A DNA stretch of 64,000 bases, taken from NCBI RefSeq assembly GCF_028858725.1, contig NC_084789.1, positions 35,037,548-35,101,547 of the forward strand. The letters run 5' to 3'. Below the pieces are notes generated by a model. The model was not told the DNA's origin. It searched no databases and worked only from the letters and a program-made list of their open reading frames with translations. Source of the stretch: Colius striatus. Taxonomy: Eukaryota > Chordata > Aves > Coliiformes > Coliidae. A program made the translations under genes and the position numbers. This document shows positions 35,919 through 47,136 of this stretch, piece by piece (position 1 is the stretch's first letter; every line of letters begins with the position of its first letter).

Positions 35919-38900
35919 ACTCGTCATCTCCATTTAAAAATACATTCTATCGGAGGAAGTTATACCACTGCATATAGGAGGTACAAGAAAGTAGGAAGGC
36001 AAATCCAACACTAGTAAGTAGGTCCTCATGTAGTCTATCAGCCAGCACTGTGTCACATTTGCAGCTGCTTTCCTATGGGAGCTATCTCCAATCCCACTCA
36101 CTTTGACTGCTCAACTGCCATTTAATAAATAAAGACTGTCGATGGAAGTTATACCACTGCCTATGGGAGCTACAAAAAAGCTGGAAGGCAAACCCCACCT
36201 ACAGTACTAAGTAGGTCCCCATGTAATGTATCAGCCAGCACTGTGTCACATTTTCAGCTGCTTTCCTGTGAAAGCTGTCTCCAATCCCAGTCACTTATAC
36301 TGCTCAACGCCCATTGAAAAAATATTTGCAGTCGATTAAGTTATACCATTACGTATGGGAGTTTTCTCCTATCCCATTCACTTGGGCTGCTCAACTCCCA
36401 TTAGAAAAATAGATGTTTTCTCTTAAGTTATAGCACTGCATATGGGATCTACAAGAAAGCATGAAGGCAGACCCCACCTACAGTACTAAGTAGGTCCCCA
36501 TGTAGTCTATCAGCCAGCACTGTTTCACCTTTGCAGCTGCTTTCCTGTGGGAGCTATCTCCAATAACACTCACTTGTAATGGTCAGGTCTCTTTGAAAAA
36601 AATATATGCTCTCGGTGAAGTTATACCACTGGGTATGGAAGCTAGAAAAAAGATGGAAGGCAGACCCAACCTAAAATAGTATGTAGTTCCCCATGTAGTC
36701 TGTCAGCCAGCACTGTGTCAAATTTGCAGTTGCTTTCTTGCGGGCGCTATCTGTAATCCCAGTCACTTGTACTGCTAAACATCCATTTAAAAAACACAGA
36801 CTGTCGTTTAAGTTATAGCACTACATATAGGACCTACAAGAAAGCAGGAAGGCAGATCACACCTACAGCAGTAAGTACGTGCCCATGTAGTCTATCAGCC
36901 AGCACCGTGTCACATGTGCAGCTGCTTTTCTGCTTGAGCTGTCTTTAATCTAACTCACTTGGACTTCTTAGCTGTCATTGAAAAATATATGCTGTCGGTT
37001 AAGTTATAACAATGGTTATGGGAGCTACAAGAAAGCAGGAATGCAAACCCCTCCTACAGTAGTAAGAACGCCCTCACGTAGTCTATCAGCCAGCACTGTG
37101 TCACATTTTCAGCTGCTTTCCTCTGGGAGATATCTCCAATCCCAGTTACTTGTAGTGCTCAAGTATCATTTAAAAAATATATGCTCTCGGTTAAGTTATA
37201 ACGCTGCGTATAGGACATACAAGAAAGCAGGAAGGCAGACCACTCCTATAGTAGTAAGAAGACCCCCTATGTAGTCTATCAGCCAGCACTGTGTCAAATT
37301 TAGAGTTGGTTTCTTGTGAAAGCTGTCTCCAGTAACACTCACTTGTACTGCTCAGGTCCCATTGAAAAAATATATGCTGTTGGTTAAGTTATAGCACTGC
37401 ATAAGGCAGATACAAAAGAGCTGGAAGGCAGAACAAACCTACAGTAGTAAGTAGGCCCCCATGTAGTATATCAGCCAGCACTGTGTCACATTTGCAGCTG
37501 CTTTCCTGTGGCCGCTATCTCCAATCCCAGTAACTTGTACTGCTCAGGTCCCATTGAATAAATATATGCTGTCCGTTAAGTTATACCACTCCAAATAGGA
37601 GCTACAAGAAAGCAGGAAGGCAGACGCCTCGTACAGTAGTAAGTAGGACCCCATGTAGTCTATCAGCCACCACTGTGTGACATTTGCAGCTGCTTTCTTG
37701 AGGGAGTTATCTTCAATAACACTCACTTGAACTGCTCAACTCCCATCGAAAAAAACAGACTGTTGGTAGAAGTTATACCCCTGTGTATGGGAGATACAAG
37801 AAAGCTGGAAGGCAGACCCCACCTACAGTAATAAGTAGGTCCCCATGTAATCTATCAGCCAGCACTGTGTCACATTTTCAGCTGCTTTCTTGTGTGAGCT
37901 ATGTCCAATAACACTCACTTGTACTGCTCAGGTCCCATTGAAAAAATATATGCTGTCGATTAAGTTATACCATTACGTATGGGAGCTACAATAAAGCAGG
38001 AAGGAAGACCCCACCTACAGTAGTAAGTAGGTCCCCATGTAGTCTATCAGCCAGCACTGCGTCACATTTGCACCTGCTTTCCTGTGGGAGCTATATCAAA
38101 TCCCACTTACGTAGACTGCTAAACTTCCACTTAAAAAAAACCACAGACTGTCGGTAGAAGTTATATCACTTGATACGGAAGCAACAAGAAAGCAGGAAGG
38201 CAGACCCCACCTACAGTACTAAGTAGGTCCCCATCTAGTCTATCAGGCAGCAGTGTCACATTTTCATCTGTTTTCCTTTGAAAGCTATCTTCTATCCCAC
38301 TCACTTGGACTGCTCAGCTCTTATTGAAAAAATACATGCTTTCTGTTAAGTTATTGAACTGTGTATGGAATATACAAGAAATCAGGAAGGGAGATCCCAC
38401 CTACAGTAGTAAGTAGGTCCCCATGTAGTCTATCAGACAGCATTTTGTCAAATTTTTAACTGCTTTCTTATGAAAGCTAACTCTAATTACACTCACTTGT
38501 ACTGCTCAGGTCAAAATTGAAAAAATATATGCTCTCGGTTAAGTTATACCACTGCATATGGGAGCTACAAAGAAGCTGGAAGGCAGACTCCACCTACAGT
38601 AGTAAGTACGCCCCCATGCAGGCTATCAGCCAGCACTGTGTCACATTTGCAGCTTCTTTTCTGTGAAAGCTATCTCCATTCCCACTCACTTGGACTGCTC
38701 AACTCCCATTGAAAAAATACAGACTACTGGTAGAAGTTAGGAGGAAGGTAGGAGGAAGACAGACCCAATTTACAAGAGTAAGTAGATTTCCATGTAGTCT
38801 ATCAGCCAGAACTGTGTCACATTTGCACCTGCTTTCCTGTGGGAGCTATCTCCAATCCTACTCACTTGGACTGCTCAGTTCGCATTGAAAACATACATGT

Positions 38901-39390
38901 TTTCCGTTAAGTTATAGAACTGCGTATAGAATATACAAGACAGCAGGAAGGCAGACCCAATCTACAGTAGTAAGTAGGTCCCAATGTAGTCTATCAGCCA
39001 GAACTGTGTTACGATTTCAGCTGATTTCCTTTGGGTGCTATCTTCAATAAAACTCACTTGTACTGCTCAGGTCTCAATTGAAAAAATATATGCTGTCGGT
39101 TAAGTTATACCACTGCATATGGGAGCTACAAAAAAGCAGGAAGGCAGACATCACCTACAGTAGTAAGTAGACCCCCATGTAGTCTATCAGCCAGCACTGT
39201 GTCACATTTGCACCTGCTTTCCTGTGGGAGCCATCTCCAATCCCAGTCACTTGGACTGCTACACTCCTATTGAAAAAATATATGCTGTCAGTTAAGTTAT
39301 ACCACTGCGCATGGGAGCAACAAAAAAGCAGGAAGGCAGCGCCCACCTACAGTAGTAAGTAGACCCCTATGTAGTCTATCAGCCAGCACT
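35919..39390 (+). repeat. Satellite array, about 190-bp monomer
   Basis: About 18 monomers. Here a third variant is common, with AATAACACTCACTTGTACTG and CTCAGGTCCCATTG followed by ATATATGCTGTCGG (for example 37330, 37910, 39050). The last monomer breaks at CAGCACTGT, joined to fragment J. Confidence 0.94.
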
Positions 39391-39420
39391 GTCGTGTGGA
39401 GGAATGGTTAAGGCAGCACA

Positions 39421-39894
39421 GGCCTTACGGCAGTTAGAAAAATTAGTGTGTTGGTCGGAGCAGCAAGCTAATGTTACTACTGATGTTATTGAAAAAATTG
39501 TTGGCAGACCAGAAAAGCCTTAGACATGCCTTATTGCAAGATCGTGCAGCTATTGATTTTTTGCTATTGGCAGAAGGGCACGGATGCCAAGACTTTGAAG
39601 GCATGTGTTGTTTTAATCTTTCTGATCATAGTGAATCTATTCACAAAGCTTTGGCATATTTAAAGGCTCAAATAAGAATATTATGGTGGGTTATAACCCT
39701 TTTGATAATTGGCTTCAATCAGCTTTTAGGGGGTTGTCACCTTGGTTGATTATGTTAATCAAAGAAGGGTTAAGATGGATTTTTGTTATTTTGCTTTTGC
39801 TTGTAATATTTAGAATAATAAATAGTTGTGTTATGAAGGCAGTGCAACGACTGACTGACTCAGTCTTGATTGTGCAAAAACAAAACGGGGGAAT
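39421..39894 (+). pseudogene. env: env TM subunit remnant (fragment J)
   Basis: Transmembrane subunit of a G-family Env: [17 protein letters not shown]6CC as [23 protein letters not shown], then a membrane segment (GLRWIFVILLLLVIF) and tail ending QKQNGGIVEKK next to the polypurine tract. A small deletion after LAYLKAQ shifts the frame compared with the intact reading in fragment H (LAYLKAHAKN). The same shift is in provirus G. SU is absent; the break is at the ALRQLEK codons. Confidence 0.85.
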
Positions 39895-40608
39895 TGTGGA
39901 GAAAAAATGAGGGAGCATGGACATGGATCCCGGGGTATAATGTTAGGCCTGTTGGGGCAAGGTAGCCTAAGCTCTAGTTATATGAATTTAATGCACAATC
40001 AAGACCAGAGTCAGAGCCATGGTTAAAGCAGTTGCTGTCATGTAGACGGCAGGCCGCTTTCTGTTCCCTCAAGGTCAGACTGTTTTCGGCTAAAAGTGGT
40101 AAACAACTTTGGGGAAAAAAAAAGATGGGAAAATGTGAGGGAGCTTACTTATCGCAGAAACCACAAGTAGGATGAACAAGAAAGTGAAATTTATTAGCTG
40201 CTGTTGCTGAGCTAGCTTTGAAGCTGCTGTGTATATAAGTTAGAGCTTGCTCTCAATAAAGAAGATTTCTGCTATCACTCACATTGAGTAGGACTGATTT
40301 CTTCCCACCCAGCTGAGAATCGGACCCTGGATTGATCGCCGCATGAAGTCAGCTTAGAGCTGGATTTTCAGGCTTCGAGCCTGGTTTTCAGACCTCGAGT
40401 CTCGTTCATTTTTCAGGCTTCGAGCCTGCTTTCAGGCTTCGAGCCTGGTTTTCAGACCTCGAGTCTGGTTCATTTTTCAAGCTTCGAGCCTGGTTTCAGG
40501 CTTCGAGCCTGGTTTGCAGACTTCGAGTCCGGTTCATTTTTCAGGCTTCGAGCCTGGTTTCAGGCTTCGAGATCGGTTTTTACGCCAAGAGCCGAAAATT
40601 TCGCGTCA
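39895..40608 (+). repeat. G-family LTR with hairpin array (fragment J)
   Basis: 714 bp, TGTGGAGAA to TTCGCGTCA. TATATAAG near 40231, AATAAA near 40255. The 3' part (about 40368-40590) holds ten repeats of the type CAGGCTTCGAGCCTG, separated by GTTT or TTCATTTT. In provirus G the primer site follows the corresponding end, so the array belongs to U5. Confidence 0.88.
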
Positions 40609-41193
40609 TATAGGAGCTATCCCCAATCCCACTCACTTGGACTGCTCAGTTACCATTGAAAAAATACAGACTGCCGGTTAAGTTATACGGGAGGTACAAA
40701 AAAGCTGGAAGGCAGACCCCAGCTACAATAGTAAGTAGGTCCCCAAGTAGTCTATCAGCCAGCACTGTGTCACATTTGCACCTTCTTTCCTTTGGGAGCT
40801 ATCTCCAATCCCACTCACTTGGACTGCTCAGATCCCTTTAAAAACTACATGCTTTCCTTTAAGTTATACCACTGTGTATGGGAGCTACAAAAAACCAGGA
40901 ACGCAGACCCCATCTACAGTAGTAAGTTTGTCCCCATGTAGTCTCTCAGCCAGGACTGTGCCATCTTTGAAGCTGCTTTCCTGTGGGAGCTATCTCCAAT
41001 AACACTCACTTGTACTGCTCAGGTCCCGATAAAAAAATATATGCTGTCGGTTAAGTTATACCACTGCGTATGGGAGCTACAAAAAAGCTGGAAGGCAGAC
41101 CTCAACTACAGTGTTAAGTAGGTCCCAATGTAGTCTATCAGCCAGCACAGGGTCACATTTGCAGCTGCTTTCCTATGAGCGCTGTCTTCCGTC
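40609..41193 (+). repeat. Satellite, three monomers (left arm)
   Basis: Three monomers between the fragment J LTR and the class I LTR. Matched in reverse at 54827-55411. Confidence 0.92.
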
Positions 41194-41687
41194 TGTATTG
41201 GAATAGGTCATGTTCGTTAATCAAATCATGAACAAATAGTTGTACAAGGAATCATTTAAAGTCTTTTTAAAAGTCTTTTAAAATTTTAACCGTAAATTCT
41301 CTACAATGTGCACAGGTGTAGTTGGCCAAGGTGCTTGTAGCCGGTACCATAGCTTGCGCATGAGCTGATAAGAGCCAAGAGATTAGTTCATGAGCGGGCC
41401 ACTAGAGGAAGACTACTGACTTCATCCCAGTCACCACCCTACGACCACCAGGAGGCAGAAGAAGACCCCCTAGTAACAAGACGGGCACATGCGCAGAGTA
41501 CACCAGGGAGCGATGCACTCGACCGATAAGGAGTGATACGGGGGGGGGGGGGGGTGTCGCACACTGTTGGTGGAGCAGGGTCTCCCGGTCGCCCAGCGCT
41601 GCTTTGCTTATTTGCCGCTTGCTTAATAAATTTGATCTGTGAGTCATTTAAATTGGCCTGTGAACTTTTTCACAGCAACTTATAACA
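41194..41687 (+). repeat. Class I ERV 5' LTR (left arm)
   Basis: 494 bp, TGTATTGG to TTATAACA, AATAAA at 41625-41630, a run of 15 G near 41540. Preceded by a satellite monomer and followed by the primer site three bases later. Confidence 0.85.
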
Positions 41688-41690
41688 ATT

Positions 41691-41708
41691 TGGTGCCGTG
41701 ACTCGGAT
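41691..41708 (+). other. Primer binding site, tRNA-His
   Basis: TGGTGCCGTGACTCGGAT is the complement of the tRNA-His 3' end, the primer type of HERV-H/RTVL-H-like class I ERVs. Confidence 0.88.
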
Positions 41709-42189
41709 ACAGGTAAATTTGGTATTGGATTCCCAGACTAGGGGGGCGCCCCATCTGCAGACGGCCCTGGTGTGGGAAATTGCTTTGCCAAACTCTGTAT
41801 TCCAAACCCCTTCTAAATTCGGCAAATAAGCAAATAAACCTGCAGTACCCCATAATTTTTGTGCACGAAGATCCGAACGAAGACTCTGGACTGAGTAAGT
41901 ATTTGCGTGGTTCCGTTCGGTCGGGGTGGTTATCCTAGAGTGTGAGTGACTGAGAGGTCTCAAGGAGACCAAGTGAGTGCGGACCCTCCAGTAGTGCAGT
42001 TCCCATTGCCCACGAGGGCGTGGGTCACGACCGAGGGGAACGATTGTGAGAACGAGTCAAGGGCACTCTAGAAGTTGGGACAGAGGAAGAGCAAGCCCTC
42101 TGATCCCATGGGTGGCATAAGGATAGGCTGCCAGATATTCCCCCAGAAAGTCCTCTGGGGATGATGACTAAATTTTCGAATGATTCCCC

Positions 42190-43175
42190 CCTGTAGAAGA
42201 CAAAAGCGTAAGCAAAAGATGGTACATTATTGTATGGAAGTTTGGGGTGCGGGGGAGAGTCATTAACAAATCCCCATACTATTTGGCCCATATTTGGGTC
42301 TTTTGAGGACTGATTATGAGCAGACCTCAATTTGTGGGTAAATGATAAGAAGACCGTTACCCAAGAGGAAATTGAATATGCGAGTCTCTGGATACCCCAA
42401 CCTTCTGATAAGGTATCCATGTTCGCTCTTAAGGAAAAGAAAGCTAAGAGCCCACCCGAAGAGGAGATTTGGTAGAGGATCCTCTGGGTGTGTCTGAGAG
42501 ATTAGATCAGTTCTTAGGGCCAAATCTCTATACCTGGGATGTACTATATTATTCACAAAGGAGGAAAGGGAAATGATTCGAAGAGCAGGAATGAGAATCT
42601 GGGATCAACAGCACCAGGCAGGACCAGACGCACATGTGAAATGGCCCTTGCAAAGGCCCAATTGTAATAATAAGATGGCGGAGCACAGAGCCCATATGGC
42701 AGACCTACGAGCCATCATTGTCCAGGGAATCAGAGAGTCTGTTCCCCGAGGAAAGAATATTAACAAAGCATTCAATGAGAGACAGAGAAAAGACAAAACC
42801 CCAACTGATTGGCTTGAGAGATTATGTAAAAGCCTTCAACTGTACTCTGGAGTAGATCCAGCAGCTCCAGTGGGACAGGCATTATTAAAGACCCAGTTTG
42901 TGGCAAAATCATGGGTAGATATCTGAAAGAAACTAGAAAAATTAGAAGACTGGCAAGAAAAAGGGCTAGAAAGGGAAACAAAAGCCTGGGAAACAGGTGC
43001 ATTCAACAGGAAAAAAAAAAAAAAAAGAATCGAAGGCCGATGGAATGTTTTTAAGGAAGAATAGGGGGTGTCAGGGGCTCTATTTGCTGAGTAATAGAGC
43101 CCTTGATAAAACTGAAGTTAGGTCCTCAGCGTCGGGAAGTAGAATTTTTAGTGGACTCGGGCTGAGAGATCTACG
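42190..43175 (+). pseudogene. gag: gag p30/nucleocapsid and protease start, class I ERV (left arm)
   Basis: Gammaretrovirus-like capsid. The clearest part is 42573-42926: MIRRAGMRIWDQQ, PQRPNCN-type sequence, VPRGKNINKAFNERQRKDKT, PTDWLERLCKSLQLYSG and VGQALLKTQFVAKSW. A TGA after DI (42924-42926) interrupts the frame, which then reads KKLEKLEDWQEKGLERE and an A-run (43011-43026). From about 43060 the protease N-terminus QGLYLLSNRALDKTEVR is recognisable and EFLVDSG ends at TGA where satellite begins (about 43170). Upstream gag (42190-42570) is shifted between frames. It cannot encode a functional Gag. Confidence 0.82.
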
Positions 43176-43717
43176 ATCAGCCAGTGCTGTGTCGCATTTG
43201 CAGCTGCTTTCCTGTGGGAGCTATCTCCAATCCCACTCACTTGGACTTTTGAACTTCCATTGAAAAAATACAGACTCTCTGTAGAAGTTATACCCATGCG
43301 TATGTGAGCTACAAGAGAGCAGGAAGGCAGATCCCATCTACAATATTTAGTTGGTCCTCAAGTAGTCTATCAACCAGCACTGTGTCACATTTGCACCTGT
43401 TTTTCTGTGGCAGCTATTAACAATCCCACTCACTTGGACTGCTCAACTCCCATTGAAAAAATATATGCTGTCACTTAAGTTATACCAGTGCGTATGGGAG
43501 CTACAAAAAAGCTGTAAGGCAGACCGCACCTACAGTAGTAAGTAGGTCCTCATGTAGTCTATCAGCCAGCAGTGTCACATTTGCAGCTGCTTTCCTGTGG
43601 CAGCTATCTCCAATCCCACTGACTTGGACTGCTCAGCTCCAATTGAAAAACTACATGCTGGCAGTAGAAGTTATACCACTGCGTATGGGAGCTACAAGAA
43701 AGCAGGAAGGGAGACCC
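43176..43717 (+). repeat. Satellite, about three monomers
   Basis: Normal forward monomers between the truncated class I protease and the LTR of provirus D/E. This block has no counterpart in the right arm. Confidence 0.92.
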
Positions 43718-44074
43718 TGCTGAAGATGACGGGAGACAAGCCTACCCTGTAGTGCAACAAGTCTCAACTTTATTTGCAAAGCTACAACTCTTTTATAGAT
43801 ACAATAATCAGGCTCATACCTATTGCAAAAGCTAAGATCATCATTGGTTCCCAGTTAGATGCAAACCTCGCCCTTGTTTCAACATACACCAGATACTTGT
43901 GGCTCCTTAATCCAAACTAAGCTCTTGTTTTCTCATCCTGTTATCATACAACTCTCTTGCTCTCATCTCCTTGAGCAGGAGTCCAATATCTTATCTCTTA
44001 ATGCTGACTGCCTAACCAGCTGTATTCTATCATGTCCTCTTTCCTCTAGCCAAGTCTCCACAAAACTCACCACA
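43718..44074 (-). repeat. 3' LTR of provirus D/E
   Basis: 357 bp, minus strand TGTGGTGAG to GTCATCTTCAGCA, after a purine tract. Abuts forward satellite (ggagaccc). Confidence 0.9.
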
Positions 44075-45370
44075 TTTCTCTTTTTCTCTTTGGAAAATGA
44101 TATTAGCCTGCCACATCCTCTCAAAAGTTCTTTCTATTGTCCGTTGAATACAATTTATAAAACAGGGAAACACTAACAATACAAATAAAGCAATATCCAT
44201 AAAGCCAATTCCATTCATTATAACATTTCGCAACCAAGGGCCTATTCCCCACCCCTTAAGTCATCCTTCAAGTCCTAATCCCTCTTCTTGTTTCAACTGA
44301 TGGAATCCCTGTTGCAGTTCTTTCAGTTTGGCATGTATCGAGGTGGAATGGTCCGACAGGTTCATACAACACGTGCCCTCAAATTCTTCACATCCATGTC
44401 TGTGGGCTAATAATAAAAAGTCTATTGCAGCTCTATTTTGTAACACCGCATGATTTACACTTTGAACGTCAGCTGTTAACATATCAATCATTTCTGAAGT
44501 TTTATTTAACTCGTCTTTAGTCCAACATCCTAACTGTTTAGCCAAGTTCATGGCCTTATTGGCTGCTCCTCCTGGTAAAAGGGTGGCAACTATGACTCCA
44601 AAATTCACTCCAAAATCGTGGGGAACCAATATCAGTACAATCAAACTCATAATAACTACGTTTTTTTGCGGGAGCTGTTATGATGGTCAGCAAACTGCAT
44701 TAGCGCGGTTAAGTTAGGGTGGAATAGAGTTTCCCCAAATAACAGGGTCCACCCGGGGGATTTACTGGTATTCCGTTCCAGGTCCTTTCTCCATAGATTA
44801 AAAATATACCTGTGGGCAATTTCTTCGGTGATGTAATACTAGAGACATTACAGCTGGGATACAATTGCTTAAATACTGTTTCTGACTTCAAAGAAGAGTC
44901 TAAGGTGGCCCAATATTTTCAATTTCTATTAAAGTCATGGATATCCCGTGACATAAAACTTATCCAATTTCCCCCAGTTCCATTAGTACCAAAGCTTGCA
45001 TTGGCACTTCCAAACAAGTCTGTTTCCTCAGGGGGTGAGGCTAATGTGGTATTAAGGGACTTAATTATCTCACATTGACGTTACCCATCTGAATGATCGT
45101 GATCATCGCTAATTGTGTTCAGTCCCGTCCTATTACACAAGGTGTTATTGTCTACTAGTCCACAAAATTCCTCTGGATTCCATACGGGCAATGCTATCAA
45201 ACACGTTTTAAAAGGATTAGTAACCCCTCCCAAACTAAGACAAAGAGATGATTGACCAGTTTGATTAGCAAAGGTAATCGAAGTATTATCTCTAGGCTGA
45301 TTAAAATGCGTCAAACTGTTAGCAATTATAGTTATACTAAAAGCTATGGTTATAACAAAACACCTCATTA
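44075..45370 (-). pseudogene. env: env2-type envelope gene (provirus D)
   Basis: Begins MRCFVITIAFS with a signal-like stretch; SU includes NPFKTCLIALPVW. Breaks: TAA after DDHDHSDG (45081), TGA in FNRN-stop-KYW, and a small deletion after CYLGKL, ending YSTLT. All three are shared with copy 3. TM has LPGGAANKAMNLAKQL, the heptad-like stretch with [17 protein letters not shown]6CC as CEEFEGTCC, then a stop before the LKGWGIG stretch, and the membrane segment plus tail in a separate open piece (44030-44233). The TM ectodomain is the most complete of the env2 type here. Confidence 0.85.
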
Positions 45371-45461
45371 TTATTCATTAAATTCACTGTCTTTTTGTTA
45401 TATAACCTCCAGTCTTTTGATTGTTAGCCAGTCCTCCAACGACCGCAAGACAAGGGTGTAT

Positions 45462-46418
45462 TTATTCTCCAATCTCTTCCTGTCCTTTTTCGTCAGATGG
45501 TTTGATCTCCGCAGCTTCAAGGACAGCTCTTGTCCACCTGGCTGGCACCCAAATGGATCCTGTGGGAGAATCAACACACAAATACCCACGTCCCCAGTAT
45601 AATACTTTGGCCGGAGGCTGCCATATCCCTGTTTTAGGGTCACAATATTTAACCCATATTTCTTTCTTCCCCTCCTTTTGTGCCTTTGGATTATGATGCA
45701 TTATTACAGATGGTAGCTCCTGTTCCCCAAACACACACAGGTGGTTCTTAACAAATAAGGCCTTTAACAATTTCATATGTGGGTCTTTAACATCCCCATA
45801 TTTACCAAGATATCTTTTTAGAGTCCCATTAGCTCTTTCTATTATGGCCTGTGCTGTGGGGGAATGGGTAATCCCTGCTACATGTTTAACTCCCCATTGC
45901 CTCATAAACTGTTCTATGCTTCTACTTATATAGGCCGGCCCATTGTCTGTCTTTATTTTCTGAGGAATTCCCATTACTGCAAAACTACTATATAAATGAC
46001 ACTCCACATGTATGGCCCTCTCCCCTGTCTGTGCTGTTGCCCAAACGAATTTGCTCCATGTGTCTATGGTTACATGCACATATTTTAGTCTTCCAAACTC
46101 TGCCACATGAGTGACATCCATCTGCCAAACTTCATTTGCAGATAATCCTCTAGGGTTCACCCCCAAGCCTAAGCCAACACCTACATTTTGATGGCTACAA
46201 ATGGGACAAGCTCTAACAATAGCCTTTGCATCCTTTAGGGATAATCGAAACTCTCGGTGTAAGCCCCGTGCATTCTGATGAAACAGGGAGTGCGCTTCTC
46301 TGGCTAGTATCTGTTTGGACAGAGGCGTGTTATGTGTCATTGTGACCTGCCCTAGCATTACCTTCTCCCAGCCCAATGTCCCATTTATGGCTCCTGATAT
46401 GTATAACGGCATAAACAT
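45462..46418 (-). CDS. pol: pol: integrase, all three domains in one open frame (provirus D)
   Basis: A 318-codon ORF (first Met not meaningful; it starts in RNase H overlap sequence) containing a zinc-binding domain (EAHSLFHQNARG, His-X3-His, with CPIC, Cys-X2-Cys), catalytic DDE residues in VWQMDVTH, KTDNGPAYIS and AQAIIERANG, and the C-terminal KEIWVKYCD to WVPARWTRA domain, ending GQEEIGE. It is the only integrase here with every signature and no stop. RNase H upstream is in another frame because of a shift near 46340, so it could not be made as part of Pol. The C-terminal half matches copy 3 closely. Confidence 0.85.
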   Translation of the reverse strand: MFMPLYISGAINGTLGWEKVMLGQVTMTHNTPLSKQILAREAHSLFHQNARGLHREFRLSLKDAKAIVRACPICSHQNVGVGLGLGVNPRGLSANEVWQMDVTHVAEFGRLKYVHVTIDTWSKFVWATAQTGERAIHVECHLYSSFAVMGIPQKIKTDNGPAYISRSIEQFMRQWGVKHVAGITHSPTAQAIIERANGTLKRYLGKYGDVKDPHMKLLKALFVKNHLCVFGEQELPSVIMHHNPKAQKEGKKEIWVKYCDPKTGIWQPPAKVLYWGRGYLCVDSPTGSIWVPARWTRAVLEAAEIKPSDEKGQEEIGE

Positions 46419-46906
46419 GCTCCCTAAGCTTTATTGCCTTCTCCAGCTGTATTAATAACTCAAATAGTCTGGGATTCTGCACTTCCTTAATGGAGGCGTC
46501 CTCGAGTCTCTCTACGATACCCGCGACATAGAACGAGTCTGTAACTACATTCAGGGGCCCTTTCAGGTTCATCATGGCCCATACTACTGCCAACAGTTCC
46601 AAGGTTTGTAATGTGTCTTTCTCTTCTGCTTTTATTAGTTGGTGCTTCCACTCCCCTTCCTCTTGCCAGGTTATTGCCGCCGTTCTAGACTTTCTTCCTG
46701 CATCCGTGTATGCTGTCAACGCATCCGCGATGGGGGCCGGCTCTCGTTTGGGTCGTACTAGCCAATTCCATTTTCCTAGCCATTGTAATGGTGCTTTTAT
46801 TATTTTTTCTGTTGCTACTATACTGCCGCCACCTAAGAGCGCCTCCTGAAGATCTTCTGTATTGTCTAAATACCATTGTAAAGAGTCCTTTTTCATTGGT
46901 CACGCC
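46330..46906 (-). pseudogene. pol: pol: RT connection and RNase H (provirus D)
   Basis: RNase H removes RNA from the RNA-DNA hybrid during reverse transcription. Catalytic features: YTDAGRKS (Asp), LELLAVVWA (Glu), VTDSFYVAG (Asp) and HIRSHKWDIGLGEGNARA with the final conserved residues. The frame ends GHNDT through a shift near 46340, where the sister frame leads to integrase. The 5' side is cut at about 46906, where reversed satellite begins, so the RT palm and fingers are gone. Confidence 0.85.
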
Positions 46907-47099
46907 AAGTGAGTGTTGTTGGAGATAACTCCCACAGAAAAGTAGCTGCAAATATGACACAGTGCTGGTTGATAGACTACACAGGGATCTACGTACCACT
47001 ATAGTTGGGGTCTGCCTTCATGCATTCTTGTAGTGCCCAGTCGCAGTGGCGTAACTTCTACCGACACCGTTTATTTTTTCAGTGGGAGTTGAGAAGTCC
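46907..47099 (-). repeat. Single satellite monomer inside provirus D/E
   Basis: About one monomer in reverse orientation (GGAGATAACTCCCAC, CAGTGCTGG, GTGGCGTAACTTC, TTTTTTCAGTGGGAG). It joins RNase H on one side and gag on the other (agtccaa / attgttgc). Confidence 0.88.
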
Positions 47100-47136
47100 A
47101 AATTGTTGCTTGCATACCTCCCCCCACAATGGGTTG

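Larger units (their letters stand above)
39391..40608 (+). mobile_element. Fragment J: env TM plus 3' LTR of a G-family ERV
   Basis: Joined to satellite through a 30-bp non-homologous patch (gtgtggaggaatggttaagg, 39392-39411). The same patch borders fragment H at the right window end. It is the counterpart of 55412-56534 in inverted orientation. Confidence 0.88.
39421..42997 (+). repeat. Left arm of large inverted repeat
   Basis: Pairs in reverse complement with 53024-56534 (position sum about 96020, falling to about 95955 beyond the hairpin array). It contains env TM, LTR, three satellite monomers and the class I ERV. The class I ERV and satellite parts look almost identical between arms; the LTR/env part differs by a few per cent. 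Confidence 0.92.
41194..43175 (+). mobile_element. Class I (gamma-like) ERV 5' half, tRNA-His primer (left arm)
   Basis: 5' LTR, primer site, leader, gag, and the first codons of protease up to the active-site motif, where satellite replaces it. Reading frames are broken in the leader/gag N-terminal region. Confidence 0.85.

Noticed and set aside
41530..41550. The G-run in the class I LTR as a telomere or G-quadruplex element
   Set aside because: It is a simple homopolymer (15 against 14 in the two arms) without the spaced G-tracts needed for a supported call.
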